64,000 nt of DNA from Lachnospiraceae bacterium JLR.KK008 (GCA_037015955.1 CP143548.1:48501-112500), one strand, 5' to 3'. Shown: positions 26,669-35,992, counted from the first letter of the stretch. The notes: generated by a model not told the origin, from the letters alone. Made by a program: numbers and translations.

Positions 26669-26677
26669 TGGTACAAT
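26669..26677 (+). promoter_or_regulatory. Possible extended -10 promoter of the orphan binding-protein gene
   Basis: TGG-TACAAT extended -10 at 26669-26677, with only a T-run at the -35 position. It lies 25 bases before the preferred start, so the leader would be short. Confidence 0.4.
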
Positions 26678-26701
26678 AAACAAATGAAGCAGATAAAGAT
26701 A

Positions 26702-27754
26702 ATGAAAAAAACTTCTGTGATCATGTTCCTCCTGCTTATCTGTGTTTTTGCATTCAGTTGCCGGAACGATACAATGACAGAGGACGTGTCGGAAGAAGCT
26801 GCGGAAAGCGAATGTATTGTCGTGGGCTTTTCCCAGCTTGGCGCGGAATCGGACTGGAGGAGCGCCAACTCAGAGTCCATGAGATCGACATTTACGGAGG
26901 AAGCAGGGTATCGCCTGCTTTTTGAGGATGGGCAGCAAAAACAGGCCAATCAGATCATGGCGATTCGTATGTTTATCCAGCAGGAAGTAGATTATATCGT
27001 GCTCGCGCCGGTGACAGAGACCGGGTGGGACACTGTCCTCCAGGAGGCGAAAGATGCGGGTATACCAGTCATTATCGTAGACCGCATGGTGGATGTATCG
27101 GATGAAAGCCTGTTTACCTGCTGGGTCGGTTCTGACTTTGAGTTAGAGAGCAAAAAAGCGGCGCAGTGGCTGCATCAGTATGCGCAGATTCATGAGATTC
27201 CCCCGGAGGCGATCAACATCGTCAATATACAGGGGACAATCGGGGCTTCCGCCCAGATCGGACGCACAAAAGGGCTTGCGGATGCCGTGAGAGAGAATGA
27301 CTGGAACCTGCTTGCGGCTGTTCCGGGCGATTTTACACGGGCCAAAGGGAGAGAAGTGATGGAATCTCTTCTGAAAAAATATGTGGACATCAATGTCGTC
27401 TACTGTGAGAATGACAATGAGGCGCTTGGAGCCATTGATGCCATCGAAGCATTCGGAAGGCGGGTCGGTTCACGTATTATGGACGGTGAGATCATGGTCA
27501 TTTCTTTTGATGGCGTCAATAAAGAGGCCATGCGCCATGTCTCAGACGGTAAGATCCGCTGTATTGCGGAATGCAATCCGCTGCATGGTCCCCGCGTGAG
27601 GACGGTGATCGAAATGCTGGAGCAGGGAAAGACACCGGACAAGTTCTACTACGTGGAAGAAGGCATGTACACGCATGACGATACGGTGAAGGCAGTGATG
27701 GTGGATGGCAGGAAATATCCGGTAACAGTCGTATCGGAAACAGTTAATGAATAA
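26702..27754 (+). CDS. Orphan sugar-binding lipoprotein, YtfQ-like
   Basis: The start is taken as ATG 26702 (MKKTSVIMFLLLICVFAFSC), which gives a clean signal sequence; ATG 26684 in the same frame is an alternative and the frame is open back to 26585. Lipidation would be at Cys20 although the box FAFSC is not canonical. The mature protein is very close in layout to E. coli YtfQ: VGFSQLGAESDWRSAN, LFEDGQQKQANQI, APVTETGWDTVL, VDRMVDVSDESL, QGTIGASAQIGR and PGDFTRAKGREVMESL. No transporter subunits accompany it. Its place next to two hybrid kinases suggests a ligand-presenting sensor partner, which is inference. Confidence 0.85.
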   Translation: MKKTSVIMFLLLICVFAFSCRNDTMTEDVSEEAAESECIVVGFSQLGAESDWRSANSESMRSTFTEEAGYRLLFEDGQQKQANQIMAIRMFIQQEVDYIVLAPVTETGWDTVLQEAKDAGIPVIIVDRMVDVSDESLFTCWVGSDFELESKKAAQWLHQYAQIHEIPPEAINIVNIQGTIGASAQIGRTKGLADAVRENDWNLLAAVPGDFTRAKGREVMESLLKKYVDINVVYCENDNEALGAIDAIEAFGRRVGSRIMDGEIMVISFDGVNKEAMRHVSDGKIRCIAECNPLHGPRVRTVIEMLEQGKTPDKFYYVEEGMYTHDDTVKAVMVDGRKYPVTVVSETVNE

Positions 27755-27773
27755 CGGGCAAAAGGAGAAGGAT

Positions 27774-28052
27774 ATGGCAAGAGAAAACGGGCAAAACGGC
27801 AGAGCGCTGCCGACAAAAGTGATGCTGACGATACGTGTTCTGGTAGGCGCTTACCTGCTTTATACGGCTTATTCACTGATCGGCGGTGTGGTTGGCGGAG
27901 AGGGAAGAGATAAATATTTCTTTGGCGCATTTATCGTTTTCTTTACGATTGCAGGAATTTTCCTGATGATCTATGCAGGCAGAGACTTACTTCGGGGCAA
28001 ATATATCGGCGGTGCGATGGATGATACACCGCAGGATGAGGATACAGAATAA
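27774..28052 (+). CDS. Small two-helix membrane protein, unknown
   Basis: The ATG at 27774 follows AAGGAGAAG; the frame is also open from 27747, overlapping the preceding stop codon. The 92-residue protein has a basic Asn/Gly-rich N-terminus, two membrane helices at about residues 18-38 and 49-68, and an acidic tail ending DDTPQDEDTE. It is not recognised beyond small Lachnospiraceae-type membrane proteins. It lies between the orphan binding protein and the FGGY kinase on the same strand, with 19 and 24 bases of spacing, so cotranscription is likely. Confidence 0.6.
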   Translation: MARENGQNGRALPTKVMLTIRVLVGAYLLYTAYSLIGGVVGGEGRDKYFFGAFIVFFTIAGIFLMIYAGRDLLRGKYIGGAMDDTPQDEDTE

Positions 28053-28076
28053 ATTCAAAAACAGGAGGGTAAGGAA

Positions 28077-29684
28077 ATGGGGATTGACAAAAAGGCAGCA
28101 AAAGAGATCATTGAAGCCGGAAAAGCCGTGCTGGGTATCGAATTTGGTTCTACCCGTATTAAGGCAGTGCTTGTGGGAGCGGACCATGCACCGATCGCAT
28201 CAGGCAGCCATGACTGGGAGAACGACTATGTGGATGGGATCTGGACGTATGCGCTCGATAAGATTCATACGGGACTACAGGACTGTTACCGGAGTCTCCT
28301 AGAGGATGTAAAGGCGCAGTATGGCGTTTCGATCAAATCGCTGGGGGCGATCGGGTTCAGTGCGATGATGCACGGTTATATGGCTTTTAACAAAGACGAT
28401 GAACTTCTCGTACCGTTCCGCACATGGAGAAATACGATTACGGGGCAGGCGTCCGCAGAGCTGACAAAGCTGTTCAACTATAATATTCCGCAGAGATGGA
28501 GTATTTCGCATCTCTATCAGGCGATCTTAAACCACGAAGAACATGTGAAAGACGTAACATTTTTTACGACGCTGGCAGGTTACATCCATTGGAAACTGAC
28601 CGGAGAGAAAGTGCTCGGTGTGGGCGATGCGTCGGGTATGTTCCCGATTGATATTGCCACCGGCGGTTTCCACAAAAAGATGATCGCTCAGTTTAACGAA
28701 AAGGTGGCTTCCTGTAGCTATCCATGGAAGCTGGAAGAGATTCTTCCCGGAGTGTTATCAGCCGGGGAAGATGCCGGAAAACTGACGGCAGAAGGAGCGA
28801 AATTCCTTGACTTGTCCGGAGAGCTGGAGGCAGGTATCCCGCTCTGTCCGCCGGAGGGAGACGCTGGGACCGGTATGGCGGCGACAAACAGCGTGGCAGT
28901 GCGTACGGGTAATGTATCTGCCGGTACAAGCGTATTTGGCATGATTGTTTTGGAGAAGGAACTTCAGAAAGTACATGAGGAGATTGATCTCGTGACAACT
29001 CCGAGCGGTCATCTTGTGGCAATGGCACACTGCAACAACTGCACTTCCGACCTTAATGCGTGGGTGAATCTCTTTAAGGAATTTGCGGAAGATATGGGCA
29101 TGAACGTTGATATGAGCGATCTGTTCGGAAAGCTGTACCGTAAGGCGCTGGAAGGCGATGATGACTGCGGCGGTCTTCTGGCATACAATTATTTGTCTGG
29201 GGAGCATGTTGTCGGTATGGAGGAGGGCAGACCATTGTTTGTCCGTACGCCGAATTCGAAGTTTAGCCTTGCGAATTTCATGCGTGTACATCTCTTTGCT
29301 TCTCTCGGTGTGTTAAAGACAGGACTGGATATACTTTTTAAGGAGGAAGGCGTTCAGGTAGACGAGATTCTTGGACATGGCGGATTGTTCAAAACGAAGG
29401 GCGTAGGACAGAGAATCCTTGCGGCAGCAATCAACACTCCGGTTTCCGTGATGGAGACGGCGGGAGAAGGCGGTGCGTGGGGGATTGCCCTGCTTGCTTC
29501 GTATATGGTTCATAAGCAGGATGGGGAAACGCTGGACGGATTTTTGAACAGAGCCGTTTTTGCAGGAGAAAAAGGCAGCCGGATGGAGCCGGATGCAAAA
29601 GATGTAGCCGGATTTGATGCGTTTATGGAGCGGTATACAAGGGGACTTCCGATTGAGAGAGCGGCGATCGATTTCCTGAAATAA
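28077..29684 (+). CDS. FGGY-family pentulose kinase
   Basis: A 535-residue kinase with the ATP-binding phosphate-1 motif [13 protein letters not shown] at about residues 22-35. The substrate-region MHGYMAF follows, then [31 protein letters not shown], and the C-terminal adenosine motif [24 protein letters not shown]. It differs from classic XylB and AraB and resembles the alternative ribulokinase type (AraK) described in Clostridium acetobutylicum; that match is from memory and the substrate could be L-ribulose, D-ribulose or D-xylulose. GGAGGG precedes the ATG. Split transketolase and ribulose-phosphate epimerase follow directly, consistent with a pentulose phosphate product. Confidence 0.82.
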   Translation: MGIDKKAAKEIIEAGKAVLGIEFGSTRIKAVLVGADHAPIASGSHDWENDYVDGIWTYALDKIHTGLQDCYRSLLEDVKAQYGVSIKSLGAIGFSAMMHGYMAFNKDDELLVPFRTWRNTITGQASAELTKLFNYNIPQRWSISHLYQAILNHEEHVKDVTFFTTLAGYIHWKLTGEKVLGVGDASGMFPIDIATGGFHKKMIAQFNEKVASCSYPWKLEEILPGVLSAGEDAGKLTAEGAKFLDLSGELEAGIPLCPPEGDAGTGMAATNSVAVRTGNVSAGTSVFGMIVLEKELQKVHEEIDLVTTPSGHLVAMAHCNNCTSDLNAWVNLFKEFAEDMGMNVDMSDLFGKLYRKALEGDDDCGGLLAYNYLSGEHVVGMEEGRPLFVRTPNSKFSLANFMRVHLFASLGVLKTGLDILFKEEGVQVDEILGHGGLFKTKGVGQRILAAAINTPVSVMETAGEGGAWGIALLASYMVHKQDGETLDGFLNRAVFAGEKGSRMEPDAKDVAGFDAFMERYTRGLPIERAAIDFLK

Positions 29685-29783
29685 GAAAATTCTTATTGTG
29701 AATTACCGGTATGGCTATGGACGGAAGTTGTGTATTATGCTAAATTAAGAGTAGTAAAATTATATAATATGGAGGACAAGGCT

Positions 29784-30623
29784 ATGAACAAACTGGAATT
29801 AGCAAAGACAGCTAATGAAGTGCGTAAAGGTATCGTAACAGCAGTGCATAGTGCGAAAGCAGGACATCCGGGCGGATCTCTTTCGGCGGCAGACCTGTTT
29901 ACGTATCTTTATTTTGAAGAAATGAATATTGATCCGAAAAATCCGAAGATGGAAGATAGAGACAGATTTGTGTTATCGAAAGGACATACGGCTCCCGGTC
30001 TCTATTCGGCGTTGGCGCACCGCGGATATTTTCCGGTGGAAGATTTAAAGACACTGCGTAAACTCGGCTCTTATCTGCAGGGACATCCGTGTATGCAGGA
30101 CACGCCGGGTGTGGATATGTCCAGCGGTTCTCTGGGACAGGGACTTTCCGCAGCGGTAGGTATGGCGCTTGCGGCAAAGATGGACAAAAAGGATTACCGT
30201 GTTTACTGTCTGTGCGGTGACGGCGAGATCCAGGAAGGACAGATCTGGGAAGCCGCCATGTTCGCAGGCCACAGAAAGCTGGACAATCTGGTCGTGATCG
30301 TGGACAACAACGGTCTTCAGATCGACGGCAAAGTGGAAGATGTTTGTTCTCCTTATCCGATTGATAAAAAATTTGACGCTTTCAATTTCCATACGATCAA
30401 TATTGACGGCAATGATCTTGAGCAGATCGCAGCAGCGATGAAAGAGGCGAGAGAGACAAAGGGGCAGCCGACGGCGATCGTGATGAAGACCGTAAAGGGC
30501 AAAGGCGTATCCTTTATGGAGAACAATGCGGGGTGGCATGGGAAAGCGCCCAGCGATGAGGAATATGCGACCGCGATAGCAGATCTGGAGAAGATCGGAG
30601 CAGAACTGGGAGGTGCAAACTAA
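29784..30623 (+). CDS. Transketolase, N-terminal (TPP-binding) subunit
   Basis: ATG 29784 lies eight bases after GGAGG; the in-frame extension to 29730 has no ribosome site. The 279-residue protein is the first half of a split transketolase: AKAGHPGGSLSAADL at about residues 28-42, KGHTAPGLYSAL, and the thiamine pyrophosphate motif CGDGEIQEGQIWEAAMFA through to VDNNGLQIDG. It forms the enzyme with the C-terminal subunit encoded next, moving two-carbon units between pentose and hexose phosphates. The stop codon overlaps the next start by one base. Confidence 0.94.
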   Translation: MNKLELAKTANEVRKGIVTAVHSAKAGHPGGSLSAADLFTYLYFEEMNIDPKNPKMEDRDRFVLSKGHTAPGLYSALAHRGYFPVEDLKTLRKLGSYLQGHPCMQDTPGVDMSSGSLGQGLSAAVGMALAAKMDKKDYRVYCLCGDGEIQEGQIWEAAMFAGHRKLDNLVVIVDNNGLQIDGKVEDVCSPYPIDKKFDAFNFHTINIDGNDLEQIAAAMKEARETKGQPTAIVMKTVKGKGVSFMENNAGWHGKAPSDEEYATAIADLEKIGAELGGAN

Positions 30624-31567
30624 TGGCTGATGCAAAGAAAATAGCAACAAGAGAAAGTTATGGCAATGCACTGGCACAGTGCGGAGATAAATATCCGAAT
30701 TTAGTCGTATTGGATGCCGATCTGGCAGGTGCGACAAAGACAAGCGTATTTCAGAAAGCATTTCCGGACCGTCACATCGACTGCGGGATCGCGGAATGTA
30801 ATATGACAGGTATCGCGGCAGGTCTTGCAACTTGCGGCAAAGTGCCGTTTATCAGTTCTTTCGCGATGTTTGCGGCAGGCCGTAATTTTGAGCAGGTGAG
30901 AAATGCTATCGGTTATCCGCATCTGAATGTGAAGATCGGCGCAACTCACGCAGGCATTACGGTAGGTGAGGACGGAGCGACACATCAGTGTAATGAAGAC
31001 ATCGCGCTTATGAGAACCATTCCGGGCATGACAGTAATCGTTCCTGCGGATGACATTGAGGCAAAGGCAGCTGTGGAAGCAGCCATCCAGTTTGATGGCC
31101 CTGTATATCTGCGCTTTGGACGTGCAGCTGTGCCGGTAATCAATGATAAGCCGGACTATAAATTTGAGATTGGAAAAGGCGTCGTTGTCAAAGAGGGCAA
31201 GGATGTGACGATCGTAGCTACGGGCACCTGTGTATCCGGTGCACTGGAAGCAGCGGAAAAGCTGGCAGCAGACGGTATTGATGCAGAAGTGATCAATATC
31301 CATACGATCAAGCCGATTGATGAGGAGCTGGTAATCGCTTCCGCGACAAAGACAGGCAAAGTAGTAACCGTGGAGGAACATTCCACAATCGGTGGACTGG
31401 GCAGTGCAGTGTGTGACGTACTCAGTGCAAAAGCGCCGACTAAAGTGCTGAAGATCGGTATGAACGATGTGTACGGTGAATCCGGTACGGCAGCAGGACT
31501 TCTTGAGAAATATGGTCTGGACGGCAAGGGCATCTATGCAGGCGTGAAAGCGTTTGTTCAGGAGTAA
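30623..31567 (+). CDS. Transketolase, C-terminal subunit
   Basis: A 314-residue protein supplying the pyrimidine-binding and C-terminal domains of transketolase. It shows VVLDADLAGATKTS, the catalytic Glu region DCGIAECNMTGIAAGLA, VGEDGATHQCNEDIALMRTIPGM, RFGRAAVP and the C-terminal domain from about residue 190 (VTIVATGTCVSGALEAAEKL). ATG overlaps the previous TAA by one base, so subunit translation is coupled. Together with the kinase upstream and the epimerase downstream it makes a non-oxidative pentose phosphate module. Confidence 0.94.
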   Translation: MADAKKIATRESYGNALAQCGDKYPNLVVLDADLAGATKTSVFQKAFPDRHIDCGIAECNMTGIAAGLATCGKVPFISSFAMFAAGRNFEQVRNAIGYPHLNVKIGATHAGITVGEDGATHQCNEDIALMRTIPGMTVIVPADDIEAKAAVEAAIQFDGPVYLRFGRAAVPVINDKPDYKFEIGKGVVVKEGKDVTIVATGTCVSGALEAAEKLAADGIDAEVINIHTIKPIDEELVIASATKTGKVVTVEEHSTIGGLGSAVCDVLSAKAPTKVLKIGMNDVYGESGTAAGLLEKYGLDGKGIYAGVKAFVQE

Positions 31568-31579
31568 TCAGGAGATTTT

Positions 31580-32227
31580 ATGGAGACAATTATTTCACCA
31601 TCCATTTTGTCTGCGGACTTTAATGTCTTGGGCGAGCAGATAAAAGAAGTAGAGAGATCCGGTGCAAAATATCTTCATATCGATGTTATGGACGGGATAT
31701 TTGTCCCGTCCATCTCCTTCGGTATGCCGGTGATCGCATCGATCAGGAAAAATACGGATCTGTTCTTTGACGTCCATCTGATGATCGTGGAACCGATTCG
31801 ATATATTGAGGAATTTGCAAAGGCCGGAGCAGATTTGATTACATTCCACCTGGAAGCTGCGGCGGGCCATGTGCAGGAGACGATCGACAAGATTCGCAGT
31901 TTTGGCTGTAAAGTAGGCATTTCTATCAAACCGAAGACACCGGTGTCCGAGCTGGAACCATATTTGGAGATGGCGGATATGATATTGATCATGACGGTGG
32001 AGCCCGGTTTTGGCGGACAGAAGTATATTCCGTCTTCGACGGAAAAGATTCGTCAGGTGCGCCGGCTTTCGGAAGAAAAAGGGCTGGCTATGGACATACA
32101 GGTTGACGGCGGTATTTATGCAGATAATGTGTCGGTAGTCAAAGAAGCGGGCGCCAATGTGATTGTGGCGGGCAGCGCTGTCTTTATCGGGGACATTGTG
32201 GAGAATGTGCGGAAGCTGATGGAGTAG
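31580..32227 (+). CDS. rpe: Ribulose-phosphate 3-epimerase
   Basis: A 215-residue TIM-barrel enzyme with all family signatures: SILSADF near the N-terminus, LHIDVMDGIFVPSISFG, HLMIVEP, ITFHLEA, the metal/phosphate segment MTVEPGFGGQKYI and IQVDGGI, then AGSAVFIGD. It interconverts D-ribulose 5-phosphate and D-xylulose 5-phosphate, linking the pentulose kinase product to transketolase. It lies 12 bases after the transketolase gene behind a CAGGAG site and is followed by a strong terminator, so it ends the pentose operon. Confidence 0.95.
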   Translation: METIISPSILSADFNVLGEQIKEVERSGAKYLHIDVMDGIFVPSISFGMPVIASIRKNTDLFFDVHLMIVEPIRYIEEFAKAGADLITFHLEAAAGHVQETIDKIRSFGCKVGISIKPKTPVSELEPYLEMADMILIMTVEPGFGGQKYIPSSTEKIRQVRRLSEEKGLAMDIQVDGGIYADNVSVVKEAGANVIVAGSAVFIGDIVENVRKLME

Positions 32228-32258
32228 TCACGGCAGAAGATGAGAAAATCTGCCATTT

Positions 32259-32297
32259 ACGTCTTCTTGTTCCAGTGGATAAGAAGACGTTTTCTTT
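32259..32297 (+). terminator. Intrinsic terminator after rpe
   Basis: Perfect 10-base arms ACGTCTTCTT/AAGAAGACGT with a 12-base loop, followed by TTTCTTTG. Confidence 0.9.
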
Positions 32298-32334
32298 GTT
32301 ATCATCTTAGATTGCAGCGGAAAGGAAGAAACGG

Positions 32335-34308
32335 ATGAGTAAGGGAGCGTATTATATTACAACGGCGATTGCCTATACTTCGGGGAAACCTCATATCGGA
32401 AACAGTTATGAGATTGTGCTGGCGGACAGCATCGCCCGGTTTAAGAGAAAAGAAGGCTATGACGTTTATTTTCAGACAGGGACGGATGAACATGGACAGA
32501 AAATCGAACTTAAAGCCCAGGAGCAGGGACTGACACCCAAAGAGCTGGTAGATGGGATGGCAGGCACGGTTCGGGAACTGTGGGACCTGATGAACACTTC
32601 TTATGACAGATTTATCCGTACGACCGACGATGATCATGAGAAACAGGTGCAGAAAATCTTCAGGCGACTGTACGAACAGGGCGACATTTATAAAGGTTCG
32701 TATGAAGGGCTTTATTGCACGCCATGTGAATCCTTCTGGACACAGTCGCAGCTGGTAGATGGTAAATGTCCGGACTGCGGCCGGGAAGTGAAACCGGCGA
32801 AGGAAGAGGCTTATTTTTTCCGTATGAGCAAATATGCGGACCGGTTGATTGAGCATATCAATTCTCATCCGGAATTTATCCAGCCCGTATCCCGCAAAAA
32901 TGAGATGATGAATAACTTCCTGCTTCCGGGTCTGCAGGATCTGTGCGTCTCCAGGACTTCCTTCAAATGGGGCATTCCGGTAGATTTTGATGACAAACAT
33001 GTCATTTATGTCTGGTTGGATGCGCTGACAAACTATATAACCGGTATTGGCTATGACTGTGACGGGAACAGCACAGACCAATATAAAAAATACTGGCCTG
33101 CGGACCTGCATCTGATCGGAAAAGATATTATCCGTTTTCATACGATCTACTGGCCGATCTTCCTGATGGCCCTGGGAGAACCACTGCCTAAACAGATATT
33201 CGGACATCCGTGGCTGCTGCAGGGCGATGGTAAGATGAGCAAATCGAAAGGAAATGTGCTCTATGCCGATGATCTCGTCAATTTCTTTGGCGTCGATGCT
33301 GTCCGTTATTTTGTACTTCATGAAATGCCCTTCGAAAATGACGGTGTGATCTCATGGGAGCTGCTGGTGGAACGATTAAACGCGGACCTGGCCAATACGC
33401 TTGGCAATCTTGTCAATCGCACGATCTCTATGAGCAATAAATATTTTGGCGGGACTGTCGCAGATCGGGGTGCAGAGACGGATGTGGATGCGGATCTGAA
33501 AGCCGTTGTCACAGGTACGCTGAAAAAAGTATGCGCAAAAATGGAAGAGCTGCGGGTGGCAGATGCGATCACGGAAATATTCACTCTGTTCAAACGCTGC
33601 AATAAATATATTGATGAGACAGAGCCATGGCTGCTGGCGAAGGATGAAGCACGGAAAGACAGGCTATCTACAGTGCTCTATAACCTGACGGAAAGTATTG
33701 TCATTGGCGCCTCCCTGCTGGAGCCATTTATGCCGCAGACGGCAGGCAGAATCGTCAGCCAGCTGAATACACAGCTTCGCGGGTTTGATACTCTGGAACA
33801 GTTTGGGCTTTACCCTTCCGGCAGTCGGGTGACGGACAAGCCGGAGATCCTTTTTGTGAGACTGGATGTCAAAGAAGTGGTGGAGAAAGCGGAAGCGATG
33901 TTTGCAGAGAGGAAGGCGGCGCAGCAGCCACAGCAGGAGGCGGACGAGACAAAGACAGACGTGATCGATATCGAGCAGAAACCGGAAATCACGTATGATG
34001 ATTTTGCGAAGATGCAGTTCCAGGTAGGGGAGATCGTATCCTGCGAGGCGGTCAAAAAATCAAAGAAACTGCTCTGCTCACAGGTCAGGATCGGCAGCAG
34101 CATAAAGCAGATCGTATCCGGCATCAAGCAGTATTATACGCCGGAAGAGATGGTCGGCAAAAAGGTGATGGTACTTGTAAACCTGAAACCGGCTACACTG
34201 GCTGGCGTCGTATCGGAGGGAATGCTTCTGTGTGCCGAGGATGCAGAAGGCAATCTGGCTCTCGTATCACCGGAGAAAGAAATGCCTGCGGGTGCGGAGA
34301 TCTGCTGA
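32335..34308 (+). CDS. metG: Methionyl-tRNA synthetase
   Basis: A 657-residue enzyme, close to B. subtilis MetS. It carries the class I motif in HIGN form (SGKPHIGNSYE, about residues 16-26), the zinc-type cysteines CTPCESFW...CPDCGRE, and KMSKSKGN near residue 305. An anticodon-binding helical domain follows, and a C-terminal tRNA-binding (EMAP II-like) domain from about residue 550 (DFAKMQFQVGEIVSCEAV, MVLVNLKPATLAGVVSEGMLL). It charges tRNA-Met in the cytoplasm. The leader is too short for a T-box after the upstream terminator. It appears monocistronic. Confidence 0.96.
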   Translation: MSKGAYYITTAIAYTSGKPHIGNSYEIVLADSIARFKRKEGYDVYFQTGTDEHGQKIELKAQEQGLTPKELVDGMAGTVRELWDLMNTSYDRFIRTTDDDHEKQVQKIFRRLYEQGDIYKGSYEGLYCTPCESFWTQSQLVDGKCPDCGREVKPAKEEAYFFRMSKYADRLIEHINSHPEFIQPVSRKNEMMNNFLLPGLQDLCVSRTSFKWGIPVDFDDKHVIYVWLDALTNYITGIGYDCDGNSTDQYKKYWPADLHLIGKDIIRFHTIYWPIFLMALGEPLPKQIFGHPWLLQGDGKMSKSKGNVLYADDLVNFFGVDAVRYFVLHEMPFENDGVISWELLVERLNADLANTLGNLVNRTISMSNKYFGGTVADRGAETDVDADLKAVVTGTLKKVCAKMEELRVADAITEIFTLFKRCNKYIDETEPWLLAKDEARKDRLSTVLYNLTESIVIGASLLEPFMPQTAGRIVSQLNTQLRGFDTLEQFGLYPSGSRVTDKPEILFVRLDVKEVVEKAEAMFAERKAAQQPQQEADETKTDVIDIEQKPEITYDDFAKMQFQVGEIVSCEAVKKSKKLLCSQVRIGSSIKQIVSGIKQYYTPEEMVGKKVMVLVNLKPATLAGVVSEGMLLCAEDAEGNLALVSPEKEMPAGAEIC

Positions 34309-34356
34309 TGTGTTCTTACATGATTTTTTGAGAACACCGTATACTATAGCAAAACA

Positions 34357-34388
34357 GGTAATTGCGAAACGGTAGTTTCGCAATTATC
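34357..34388. repeat. Long inverted repeat upstream of the D-lactate dehydrogenase-like gene
   Basis: Arms AATTGCGAAAC (34360-34370) and GTTTCGCAATT (34375-34385) are perfect around GGTA, extending to about 14 pairs with one G-T. No T-run follows, so a terminator is unlikely; an operator or a leader stem-loop is possible. It lies 35 bases before the start codon. Confidence 0.7.
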
Positions 34389-34422
34389 TATATAGTAAAA
34401 TTCTGAGAAATGAGGTATTTAT

Positions 34423-35403
34423 ATGAAAATCATGTTTTATAATACGAAACCATATGATAAATTCTGGTTTGAACCGATGGCGAAAGACTATGGATTTGAG
34501 ATCCATTTTGTGGAAATGCAGTGTGATGAGGAGACAATCTCACTGGCGAAAGGGTATGATGCGATCTGCATCTTTGTCAATGATTATGTCAATGCGGCCA
34601 TGATTGACAGGCTTTGCGAAATGCAGATCAAAGGTATCCTGCTGCGGTGTGCCGGATTTAATAATGTCGATATAAAGGCTGCGGAGGGCAGGCTCCATGT
34701 ATTGAGAGTTCCCAGCTATTCGCCGGAGGCTGTGGCAGAATTTGCGATGGCAATGCTGCTGACCGTAAATCGGTATACGCATCGGGCTTATACGAGAACA
34801 AGAGATTTTAATATGAATATCAATGGCTTCATGGGCGTGGATCTGTATTCCAAGACGGCCGGTGTCGTGGGAACCGGGAAGATCGGACAGGCGATGATAC
34901 GGATTCTCAAAGGATTCCAGATGGATATTGTGGCTTACGACCCCTATCCGAATCCGAATCTGGATGTCAACTATGTCTCTCTGGAGGAATTGATGAAACG
35001 CGCGGACGTCATCAGTCTGCACTGTCCGTTGACAGACGACACAAAACATCTGATCAATGCGCGTACGATCGGCATGATGAAAAAGGGAGTTTATCTTGTC
35101 AATACGTCAAGGGGCGCGCTGATTGATACGGAAGCGCTGATTGACGGACTTTTGGAAAAAAGGTTTGCAGGCGTGGGTCTCGATGTATATGAAGAGGAAG
35201 AGGGCGTTTTTTACGAGGACCGCTCCAATGAGATCATGAAAGACGAAGGACTTGTAAGGCTCACCTCCTTCCCGAATGTGCTGATTACATCGCATATGGG
35301 ATTTTTTACGAAGGAGGCAACCAAGGCGATCGCGCAGGTCACGCTGGAGAATGCCTATGCGTTAGAGACAGGTAAACAGCTTGTGAATGAAGTTTTGCCA
35401 TAG
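34423..35403 (+). CDS. D-2-hydroxyacid dehydrogenase, D-lactate dehydrogenase-like
   Basis: A 326-residue NAD-dependent dehydrogenase of the LdhA type: N-terminal substrate domain with RCAGFNNVDIKAA, Rossmann motif GVVGTGKIGQAM near residue 148, and the catalytic Arg230 in NTSRGALID. Glu is in LDVYEEEEG and His291 in ITSHMGFFT. It probably reduces pyruvate to D-lactate in fermentation, though related 2-hydroxyacid activities cannot be excluded. A strong inverted repeat lies in its leader. GAGG sits at a good distance from the ATG. It stands alone between metG and a GNAT gene. Confidence 0.9.
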   Translation: MKIMFYNTKPYDKFWFEPMAKDYGFEIHFVEMQCDEETISLAKGYDAICIFVNDYVNAAMIDRLCEMQIKGILLRCAGFNNVDIKAAEGRLHVLRVPSYSPEAVAEFAMAMLLTVNRYTHRAYTRTRDFNMNINGFMGVDLYSKTAGVVGTGKIGQAMIRILKGFQMDIVAYDPYPNPNLDVNYVSLEELMKRADVISLHCPLTDDTKHLINARTIGMMKKGVYLVNTSRGALIDTEALIDGLLEKRFAGVGLDVYEEEEGVFYEDRSNEIMKDEGLVRLTSFPNVLITSHMGFFTKEATKAIAQVTLENAYALETGKQLVNEVLP

Positions 35404-35418
35404 GAGAGTCCGACCTAC

Positions 35419-35447
35419 TTGTATTTCATGAAAAAATTCGCTATGAT
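35419..35447 (+). promoter_or_regulatory. Promoter of the GNAT/HD-GYP/YesL genes
   Basis: TTGTAT (35419-35424), 17-base spacer, TATGAT (35442-35447), 31 bases before the GNAT start. Confidence 0.7.
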
Positions 35448-35477
35448 GTATAGAAAAGAGTAATTGGGGATGGAACA

Positions 35478-35957
35478 ATGGAAGAACACAATTCCCAGTG
35501 GGAAGTCAGGCCTGCATATCGGGAAGAGTGGCAGGATGCAATGGCGCTGGCATGGAAAACTTTTATGAAATATGAGGCAGATGATTATACGCCGGAGGGT
35601 GTGAAAAGTTTTCTGGATTTTATTACCGATTCGAGACTTTATCGGATGTTTTTGATCGGCAGCTATGAAATGATGGTTGCGATGAAAGAAGAACGTATGA
35701 TCGGAATGATTACGCTTCGTGGGAGGAATCATATCTCACTTTTGTTCGTGGATGAAAAATATCACAGAAAAGGTGTGGGCAGATCTCTGATGCAATATCT
35801 ATGCAACTATCTGTTGAAAGAGGAAGGTATATCGAAGATCACAGTCAATGCGGCACCGTATGGGCTGGAATTTTACCATAAACTGGGTTTTCGGGATACC
35901 GGGCTGGAGATGCAGCAGGACGGGATACGGTATACACCGATGGAGTTTGTTTTTTAA
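35478..35957 (+). CDS. GNAT-family N-acetyltransferase
   Basis: A 159-residue protein with the GNAT core: N-terminal segment RPAYREEWQDAMALAWKTF, central strand MVAMKEERMIGMITLRG, and acetyl-CoA pyrophosphate loop DEKYHRKGVGRSLMQYL at about residues 95-111. The C-terminal pattern VNAAPYGLEFYHKLGFRDTG is also typical. The substrate is not predictable. It has its own promoter and is followed 35 bases later by the HD-GYP gene on the same strand, with which it is probably cotranscribed. Confidence 0.85.
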   Translation: MEEHNSQWEVRPAYREEWQDAMALAWKTFMKYEADDYTPEGVKSFLDFITDSRLYRMFLIGSYEMMVAMKEERMIGMITLRGRNHISLLFVDEKYHRKGVGRSLMQYLCNYLLKEEGISKITVNAAPYGLEFYHKLGFRDTGLEMQQDGIRYTPMEFVF

Positions 35958-35992
35958 TCTGCGGGAGAAGTGGTGAATAAAGGGGGAATACA

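Noticed and set aside
32228..32334. T-box or SAM riboswitch before metG
   Set aside because: Only about 100 bases are available and they contain the terminator of the preceding operon; no T-box sequence was found.
34357..34388. Rex operator upstream of the D-lactate dehydrogenase gene
   Set aside because: The arms do not fit the TTGTTAA/TTAACAA Rex pattern.
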